From: JBFLXN01 sp040755715 [NCBI: Candidatus Edwardsbacteria bacterium]
Lineage (GTDB): Bacteria > Edwardsbacteria > AC1 > JBFLXN01
Direction: 5' to 3'
Length of the DNA stretch: 11,689 bases
NCBI GenBank assembly: GCA_040755715.1
Contig: JBFLXN010000078.1
Span: forward strand, 1 to 11,689
Numbering within the stretch: position 1 is the stretch's first letter; the number at the start of each line of letters is the position of its first letter. Shown here piece by piece: positions 7,405-11,689 of this stretch. The translations under genes and the position numbers were made by a program. The notes under the pieces were generated by a model. It did not search any database and was not told the DNA's origin. It was given only the letters and a program-made list of their open reading frames with translations.

Positions 7405-8145
7405 ATGCAGAGAAAAACCATCTCCCTTGTGGTGGCAGGCAGTGGAGAGATAAGGGACATAGCCATCTCGCCAGATACGACTGTAAGGGCTGTTCTTGCT
7501 GAGAATGGCCTGCATGGCTATGCCCTTTCAAAAGGCAACGAGCAAAGTTTTGACCTCAATGAAAACTTCTATAATCTTGTGAATGACGGTGACGAGGTCT
7601 ACGCTTCCCCGGAGGATGTTTCTGTTGGCAAATCCACTGCCTCCCCCTCCGGGGGGAATTCTTTCCTCTTCTTCCGACAAACAGCAGACATACAGGAGAC
7701 AGTGTCTCACTTAAGGTACATTGAAACAAAGAAGGTGGAAATCATAAGAACGAAAAGATATGAAAAAGCCTTATTTCTCAATAAACGGTCAGGTCTGCCC
7801 TACTGGATGAGGTCAGGATGGATTCAGACGAAAGAAGGATACAAAGGATGGTACAGAACAAAATTTGGCAGATGGAAGGGTTTGATTCAAAGAGATTATG
7901 GAGACTCTTACTCCTTTTATATATTTGACCCGCCGTCTGAACTGAAAGAGAGTCCACATTGGGCATGTTTCTCACACAAGGGAAATGGCAAATACCATGT
8001 ACACTTTCAACAAAAGCCAGACAGTATAGGGGATGGGATAATCACAATAGAGAAACTCATAACCGAGGCATTTACTATAAACAACAATAGAGAATCTAAA
8101 GGAGGTCTGAGGGCATGGCTAAGAAAATTGGAAATCTGGTGCTGA
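7405..8145 (+). CDS. Ubiquitin-like (beta-grasp) domain fused to a possible E2-like domain
   Basis: A 246-residue protein. Residues 4-75 fit a ubiquitin-like beta-grasp: strand TISLVVAG, strand IRDIAISPDTTV, helix VRAVLAENG, and a closing turn and strand NLVNDGDEVYASPEDV. A flexible Ser/Gly/Pro linker with Gly83-Gly84 follows. Residues about 130-225 form a second domain with strands GWYRT, KGLIQ and FYIFDPP, then PHWACF, HVHF and a helix GIITIEKLITEAF. Strand-strand-PP-Cys-helix is the order expected of an E2 fold, and Cys188 is the only cysteine before the terminal Cys246, so it is the candidate thioester residue. The Ubl part and its context are fairly clear; the E2 assignment is tentative. 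AGGAGG upstream fixes the start. The gene overlaps the JAB gene by 31 nt. Confidence 0.65.
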   Translation: MQRKTISLVVAGSGEIRDIAISPDTTVRAVLAENGLHGYALSKGNEQSFDLNENFYNLVNDGDEVYASPEDVSVGKSTASPSGGNSFLFFRQTADIQETVSHLRYIETKKVEIIRTKRYEKALFLNKRSGLPYWMRSGWIQTKEGYKGWYRTKFGRWKGLIQRDYGDSYSFYIFDPPSELKESPHWACFSHKGNGKYHVHFQQKPDSIGDGIITIEKLITEAFTINNNRESKGGLRAWLRKLEIWC

Positions 8146-8810
8146 AACTTCAGTGGCAGAGAAGAAAGAAAATTATAGAAAGGCAAATGGACGCACTCAT
8201 CTCAAAGCTGAAGGAGAAAGCTCTCTCACACAGCGTAGAAGAATCCAGAAATCTTTTCAGCGCTATACTCGATCTGAGTGAGCTTCATAGAATTGCAGTC
8301 GAGCTTAGTTCTCAGAAAGACAAAAAGGAACTTATCTACATAATCCCTTCGCTCTTTCTAATAGACTGCCACAATTATCTGAAGCAACAAGAAGAAGAAT
8401 CACTTCACTTTGTTACAGGGGTTGAGATTGACAATGTTGTCGTTCTTGATCGTATCGTCAAGATTGACCTTGAAAAACAGTCCGTTGTCTATGCAAGAGC
8501 AGATTCAATTTCAGTTAGAAAGGTCCTGGTAGAGCTGACAAGATACGACTATAAGCTCTTTGCTTACTTTCATATCCATCCTGGCCTGGGAAAAGAAGCG
8601 ACGCATCCTTCAGACATTGATATGAGACTCGATAAACTACTTCGGCAAGGAAATTACAAGACCATAGGTGCAATTTTTAGCAGAGACGGTTTTGTACGAT
8701 TCTTTTCAAACGGCAAGAAATTTGAAATACAAATCTATGGGAAAGGAGTGAGAGAAATAGATGCTAAAACTTTTGAACTCACTGAAGCGGTCAAAATACC
8801 GCAGATTTAA
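8115..8810 (+). CDS. JAB/JAMM-domain metalloprotease (predicted Ubl isopeptidase)
   Basis: A 231-residue protein. Residues 1-70 form a charged helical extension not needed for catalysis. The JAMM zinc site follows: Glu95 before LHFVTG, then HIHPG with His153 and His155, and PSDID with Ser166 and Asp169. The spacing between the second His and Ser is ten residues, longer than the seven of the classical JAMM motif. A block AIFSRDGFVRFFS (about 186-198) closes the domain and is the tail I associate with JAB proteins of bacterial ubiquitin-like operons. The expected role is cutting Ubl precursors or Ubl-target bonds. The start has AAAGGAGGT nine bases upstream. It overlaps the Ubl gene by 31 nt and the E1 gene by 50 nt, so the three are probably made together. 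Confidence 0.9.
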   Translation: MAKKIGNLVLKLQWQRRKKIIERQMDALISKLKEKALSHSVEESRNLFSAILDLSELHRIAVELSSQKDKKELIYIIPSLFLIDCHNYLKQQEEESLHFVTGVEIDNVVVLDRIVKIDLEKQSVVYARADSISVRKVLVELTRYDYKLFAYFHIHPGLGKEATHPSDIDMRLDKLLRQGNYKTIGAIFSRDGFVRFFSNGKKFEIQIYGKGVREIDAKTFELTEAVKIPQI

Positions 8811-9564
8811 TGCAAAAGGTATGAAGATGAGCAAAGAAGACAGAGGAATTTTGACTGTAAGACAAGAAGCAGTGCCGGGATTTGACCAAAAGGTTATAGA
8901 GGGACTCACTATTCTACAGATAGGAGCAGGCGGACTTGGGGGAGAAATCTGTCAGGGTCTTGTCAGAAAAGGCATAAGGCAATTGAAAATTTTTGACGCA
9001 GATACTGTGGAACCGTCGAATCTCACGAGACAAAGGTTCTTCAAGGAGGACCTTTATAAAAACAAAGCACTTTGTCTTGCCAAAAACCTTATGAAAGAGA
9101 CAACAAGGGAAACAGATATAATTACATATTCTTTTATGTTTCAAAAAGCAATAGAGGAACGGATAGATACAGAATGCGATATCGTTATCTGCGCACCTGA
9201 CAATGACCAGACAAGATTATTCACAGCAAAATACTTTCTCAGAAAAACGCCAGTGATATTCACTGGGCTGGACAGAAATGCGAATACAGGCTATGTCTTC
9301 ATTCAGAAACCAGAAAAGGCATGTTTTGGCTGTGCAATACCAAATGCAATCAATAACAAACGAGAATCCTGTCCAAACACACCAGCTGTCATCGACCTGG
9401 TCAAAATTATGTCCGGTCTTGTCCTTTTTGCTATTGACTCGACGGTTATGAACAGAAAAAGGAACTGGAACTACAGACAAATTTTCCTATGTGGCTATGT
9501 TCCTGAAGTCATTAGAAGAGTAGAAAGAAGAAAAGAATGTCCAATATGTAGTACTCTGAGCTAA
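8761..9564 (+). CDS. ThiF/E1-type Ubl-activating enzyme
   Basis: A 267-residue adenylating enzyme. The nucleotide loop is IGAGGLGGE (residues 54-62), followed by Asp79/Asp81 in KIFDADTVEPSNL, the adenylation arginine Arg90 in NLTRQRFF, Lys102, and Asp147 in CAPDNDQTR. A structural zinc site is formed by Cys188-x2-Cys191 and Cys260-x2-Cys263. Cys204 in RESCPNTPAVIDLVKIMSG sits where ThiF/MoeB/E1 proteins carry the thioester cysteine. It should adenylate the C-terminus of the Ubl and pass it on. The start at ATG 8761 has AGGAG at an overlong 12-nt spacing; ATG 8827 is a plausible alternative that would drop 22 basic residues. It overlaps the JAB gene by 50 nt, which supports a common pathway. 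Confidence 0.92.
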   Translation: MLKLLNSLKRSKYRRFNAKGMKMSKEDRGILTVRQEAVPGFDQKVIEGLTILQIGAGGLGGEICQGLVRKGIRQLKIFDADTVEPSNLTRQRFFKEDLYKNKALCLAKNLMKETTRETDIITYSFMFQKAIEERIDTECDIVICAPDNDQTRLFTAKYFLRKTPVIFTGLDRNANTGYVFIQKPEKACFGCAIPNAINNKRESCPNTPAVIDLVKIMSGLVLFAIDSTVMNRKRNWNYRQIFLCGYVPEVIRRVERRKECPICSTLS

Positions 9565-9577
9565 GATGAAATCCTAA

Positions 9578-9612
9578 CTCTGAAAGAATTCAGAGACATG
9601 ACTTAACAAGTC
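9578..9612 (+). other. Two adjacent small hairpins after the E1 gene
   Basis: CTCTGAA/TTCAGAG (9578-9584 with 9589-9595) forms a perfect 7-bp stem with an AGAA loop. GACTT/AAGTC (9600-9604 with 9608-9612) forms a 5-bp stem. No T-tract follows, so this is not a classical terminator. It may mark the end of the operon or an RNA processing point. Confidence 0.35.
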
Positions 9613-9624
9613 TTAAACCCGGCA

Positions 9625-9867
9625 ATGAGAAACTTATCAGAAAAAATCATAATTGAAACAGAGCCATCTTTTCATAGCAAAGACAAGAGAATTGCATCAC
9701 TCTCTCGCTCAAGGAGAATAATTTTATCCTTCAGTCAACTTAGTGAAGCTGAACTTGAGACAAAAACGCAGGTCATCAAGCAGATAATAGCAAGAACAAT
9801 ATCAAGGATGGAAAAAAATCGCTTAGAAGAAAATTTTGTTGACAACCCCAAAATCTCTTGCGATTAA
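9625..9867 (+). CDS. Small hypothetical protein between the E1 gene and the excisionase-like gene
   Basis: An 80-residue ORF that I do not recognise. The middle (about 38-66) should be a charged helix, SEAELETKTQVIKQIIARTISRMEKN. The N-terminus has a basic patch (SRSRR). There is no visible SD before the ATG and an in-frame stop lies at 9604-9606, so no earlier start is possible. Its stop abuts the region where the excisionase-like gene begins, and the two are probably co-transcribed. A role in recombination or DNA binding is possible from position and charge only. It may also be non-coding. Confidence 0.4.
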   Translation: MRNLSEKIIIETEPSFHSKDKRIASLSRSRRIILSFSQLSEAELETKTQVIKQIIARTISRMEKNRLEENFVDNPKISCD

Positions 9868-9879
9868 GTGAGGAAAACG

Positions 9880-10086
9880 ATGGACCGCTTTCTGAACATA
9901 CAACAACTGTCAGAGATTTTAAGTGTGAAGCCCATGACAATCTATGGTTGGATTCACGATGGCATAATTCCATACTTGAAACTTGGGAGACTTGTCCGCT
10001 TCAGTGAAAGAGAAATCCAAGAATGGCTCAATAAGAAGAGGAGAGAAGGAAGAGTCAAGAAAGTAGTAGAAATGGAGTTAAACTAA
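9880..10086 (+). CDS. Excisionase-family helix-turn-helix DNA-binding protein
   Basis: A 68-residue protein made almost entirely of a MerR/excisionase-type winged HTH: FLNIQQLSEILSVKPMTIYGWIHDG, then IPYLKLGRLVRFSEREIQEWL, then a basic tail. This is the usual form of small proteins that bias integrase towards excision or act as repressors. I prefer ATG 9880 (GAGG just upstream) to GTG 9868. It is directly upstream of the integrase promoter, so it may bind there or at the attachment site. Which of the two roles it plays cannot be told from sequence. Confidence 0.85.
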   Translation: MDRFLNIQQLSEILSVKPMTIYGWIHDGIIPYLKLGRLVRFSEREIQEWLNKKRREGRVKKVVEMELN

Positions 10087-10111
10087 TTCCTGCCCTTGAC
10101 AGATTTTTTTG

Positions 10112-10141
10112 TTGACTTCTTTATCACAAGTTTAGTATAAT
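10112..10141 (+). promoter_or_regulatory. Sigma-70-type promoter of the integrase gene
   Basis: TTGACT (10112-10117) and a consensus TATAAT (10136-10141) are separated by 18 nt, just before the SD AAAGGAG of the integrase. A further TTGACA at 10096-10101 is too far from this -10 to pair with it. Confidence 0.75.
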
Positions 10142-10156
10142 TACAAAGGAGAAAAA

Positions 10157-11212
10157 ATGCGAATCTATAAAAGAGGAAAGATTTGGTATATTGACTATAC
10201 CTATAAAGGCAAGCGTATCCGTAAGAGAATAGGGCAGTCAAAGAGTGTTGCCGAATTGACTTTAAAAGATATTGAAGTAAAGATTGCTAAAGGCAAGCAT
10301 TTAGGAATTCATGAAAGTCAGAAGATTCTGTTTGAAGATTTCGCAAAACAATATCTTGAGTATGCAAAGACAAATAAGTCAGCAAACACATATCGCCTTA
10401 ATATTACAAATCTTCGTGCTCTGATTCCTTTCTTCAAGGAAAAATATCTTTCTGAGATAGTTTCCCAGGAAATTGAAAGATATAAGACAGAAAGACTGAA
10501 GAATGTCACGCCTGCCAGTGTCAATCGCGACCTCGCTTGCCTTCGTCATTTATTCAACAAAGCCATAGAATGGGGATATGTCAGCACAAGTCCAATGAAA
10601 GGGGTAAAACAGCTAAAGGAACCACCCGGAAGATTGAGATTCTTAAGCAAAGAAGAAATACAACGATTGTTTGCTGAACTTCCGTATGGTTCAAAAACCA
10701 TTGTGCTCTTTGCTTTATATACAGGTTTAAGAAAATCTGAAATCCTCAATCTCAGATGGAGTGAAGTTGACTTCAAAAACAGAATGATAATTGTAGAGAA
10801 GACAAAAACAAATGAGCGCAGGATAATTCCAATGAATCAGGCAGTCTATAAGCAATTGCAGGAGATTTCTATTAGAAGAAATGGAGATTTAGTATTTTCA
10901 GACGAGTATAGGAAAAATTTGCGCAAGAATTTTGAGACAGCGTTGAAGAAAGTAAGTATTGAGGATTTCCGTTTTCACGACCTGAGACATACCTTTGCAA
11001 GTTATCTTGTGATGAACGGAGCAAGTCTCAAGGTTGCTCAACAACTTCTTGGACACAAGGATATAAAAATGACGATGAGATATTCGCATCTTTCACAAGA
11101 CCATCTACAAGACGCAGTAAATAGATTAGACTTTGTATCATCAGATGGCACAAATCTGGCACAATCGGACAGAGCGACGAAACTATCTTCTCGTAAGATA
11201 TTGAAATTTTAA
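10157..11212 (+). CDS. Tyrosine recombinase (phage/element-type integrase)
   Basis: A 351-residue site-specific recombinase. Residues 1-50 look like an arm-type DNA-binding domain (RIYKRGKIWYIDYTYKGKRI). A SAM-like core-binding domain follows (about 58-150), then the catalytic domain with all expected residues: Arg192 in GLRKSE, Lys217 in the beta-hairpin KTKTNERR, His274 and Arg277 in HDLRHT, His300 in LLGHKD, and nucleophile Tyr309 in MRYSHL. It should insert and, with the excisionase-like protein, excise the element. The start has AAAGGAG upstream and a consensus promoter. The stop lies only 3 nt before a tRNA-Lys gene, the likely attachment site. The protein is full length, with no sign of decay, so the element may still be mobile. 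Confidence 0.95.
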   Translation: MRIYKRGKIWYIDYTYKGKRIRKRIGQSKSVAELTLKDIEVKIAKGKHLGIHESQKILFEDFAKQYLEYAKTNKSANTYRLNITNLRALIPFFKEKYLSEIVSQEIERYKTERLKNVTPASVNRDLACLRHLFNKAIEWGYVSTSPMKGVKQLKEPPGRLRFLSKEEIQRLFAELPYGSKTIVLFALYTGLRKSEILNLRWSEVDFKNRMIIVEKTKTNERRIIPMNQAVYKQLQEISIRRNGDLVFSDEYRKNLRKNFETALKKVSIEDFRFHDLRHTFASYLVMNGASLKVAQQLLGHKDIKMTMRYSHLSQDHLQDAVNRLDFVSSDGTNLAQSDRATKLSSRKILKF

Positions 11213-11215
11213 TGA

Positions 11216-11289
<74 letters not shown>

Positions 11290-11542
11290 CTTATTAAGGA
11301 GAACATTTAATACTTTTCCGCCAGCCTGCCCGTTTGCCCTGCTTCTTGCCTGCCCCTGTGCTTCGCATCCTGAGACAACGGCCGGGGAGACAATGGCCAG
11401 GGAGGCAGATCCTTCGGAACATTTTTGAACCACAGAGAGCACCAAGACACAAAGTCATTCAAAAGGGTTATTCAATCGCTTATCCGAAAGATCCGCCTCC
11501 GGTGGAAAAGTTCTATAATGGTTCCGTGGTAAGGTTTTTTTC
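11290..11542. other. Gene-free spacer with GC-rich imperfect repeats
   Basis: I see no credible gene here. The stretch at about 11320-11420 is clearly more GC-rich than the rest. It holds near-repeats of GCCTGCCC/GCCCTGC (about 11326-11356) and a 15-nt tandem pair beginning ACGGCCGGGG and ATGGCCAGGG (about 11379-11408). A CCACAGAGAGCACC run follows near 11430. It looks like a degenerate dispersed-type intergenic repeat. Confidence 0.45.
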
Positions 11543-11571
11543 TTGACAAACTTTCACAACACTTATTATAG
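11543..11571 (+). promoter_or_regulatory. Possible sigma-70 promoter in the spacer
   Basis: Consensus TTGACA (11543-11548) is followed by TATTATAG; TTATAG at 11566-11571 gives a 17-nt spacer and TATTAT at 11564-11569 gives 15. It could drive a long leader for the gene that begins after the window. Confidence 0.5.
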
Positions 11572-11630
11572 TTACTGGTGAAAAATTATTTATTCCAACA
11601 AAAAATAGTGATTTCCAGTCTGATTATTTC

Positions 11631-11659
11631 TTGAGTATCCTCGGAAATTATGATATAAT
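11631..11659 (+). promoter_or_regulatory. Extended -10 promoter for the gene beyond the window end
   Basis: TTGAGT (11631-11636), a 17-nt spacer, then TGATATAAT (11651-11659), which is an extended -10 with consensus TATAAT. Transcription should start near 11666. A strong SD, AGGAGG, lies at 11681-11686. Confidence 0.75.
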
Positions 11660-11683
11660 TTAAATGTCAAAAAATTTCCGAGG
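11639..11683. promoter_or_regulatory. 11-bp perfect inverted repeat flanking the -10 element (putative operator)
   Basis: CCTCGGAAATT (11639-11649) and AATTTCCGAGG (11673-11683) are exact reverse complements separated by 23 bp. The left arm lies between -35 and -10 and the right arm overlaps the SD. Because the left arm is upstream of the expected transcript start, a DNA-binding repressor site fits better than an RNA hairpin from this promoter. Confidence 0.65.
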
Positions 11684-11689
11684 AGGTTA

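Noticed and set aside
7509-7518. CCTGCATGGC matches the 3' part of the tRNA-Lys and could be an attachment core
   Set aside because: It is only 10 nt long and lies within the Ubl coding region, between genes that clearly belong together; chance is the better explanation.
4886-9564. CBASS-type system
   Set aside because: E1, JAB and a possible E2 are present, but no CD-NTase (cyclic nucleotide synthase) is visible in the window.
9839-9867. TTGACA with a GATTAA 17 nt downstream as a promoter for the excisionase-like gene
   Set aside because: The -10 matches consensus at only about three of six positions; too weak to call.
11334-11546. 70-residue plus-strand ORF after the tRNA
   Set aside because: It lies in the GC-rich repeat patch, has no SD, and its product is low-complexity proline/arginine-rich sequence without protein-like pattern.

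Overview
This window is AT-rich bacterial DNA. Shine-Dalgarno sites are strong (AGGAGG, AAAGGAG) and GTG/TTG starts occur. The tRNA gene has no encoded CCA. I cannot name the phylum; the gene set and the low-complexity spacer after the tRNA would fit an uncultured lineage, but that is a guess. Every gene I can support lies on the + strand.

Region 1 (1-4354) looks like an envelope-signalling cluster. It opens with a decayed copy of an M48-type membrane metalloprotease whose HExxH site is broken. An intact M48 paralogue follows, translationally coupled (ATGA overlap) to a protein that joins two zf-HC2 anti-sigma-type zinc motifs to an ECF sigma factor in one chain. A second, soluble double zf-HC2 protein comes next. 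A strong intrinsic terminator (4386-4417) closes the cluster.

Region 2 (4477-9564) is one tightly packed operon and the most interesting part of the window. In order it encodes: a small multi-pass membrane protein; a cysteine/histidine-rich protein with a RING/FYVE-like cross-brace pattern; a HerA/TraG-type ATPase with a C-terminal winged helix; a small PD-(D/E)XK-like predicted nuclease overlapping the ATPase gene; a ubiquitin-like (beta-grasp) domain fused to a possible E2-like domain; a JAMM/JAB isopeptidase; and a ThiF/E1-type activating enzyme. Ubl, candidate E2, E1 and deubiquitinase-like genes together indicate a bacterial ubiquitin-like conjugation pathway, here joined to a DNA-translocase/nuclease pair and a candidate RING-like E3. 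By analogy with Bil and CBASS Cap2/Cap3 systems and with HerA-nuclease defence systems, an anti-phage or anti-plasmid role is plausible. That role is inference, and DNA mobilisation is the main alternative for the ATPase/nuclease pair.

Region 3 (9600-11289) is a recombination module: a small unknown ORF, an excisionase-like HTH protein, and a tyrosine integrase with its own promoter that ends 3 nt before a tRNA-Lys(CUU) gene. The ubiquitin-like operon therefore probably sits on an integrative element whose right end is at or near this tRNA.

Region 4 (11290-11689) has no convincing gene. It holds a GC-rich imperfect-repeat stretch, two promoter-like sequences, and at the very end an 11-bp perfect inverted repeat around an extended -10 promoter, followed by a strong SD for a gene beyond the window.
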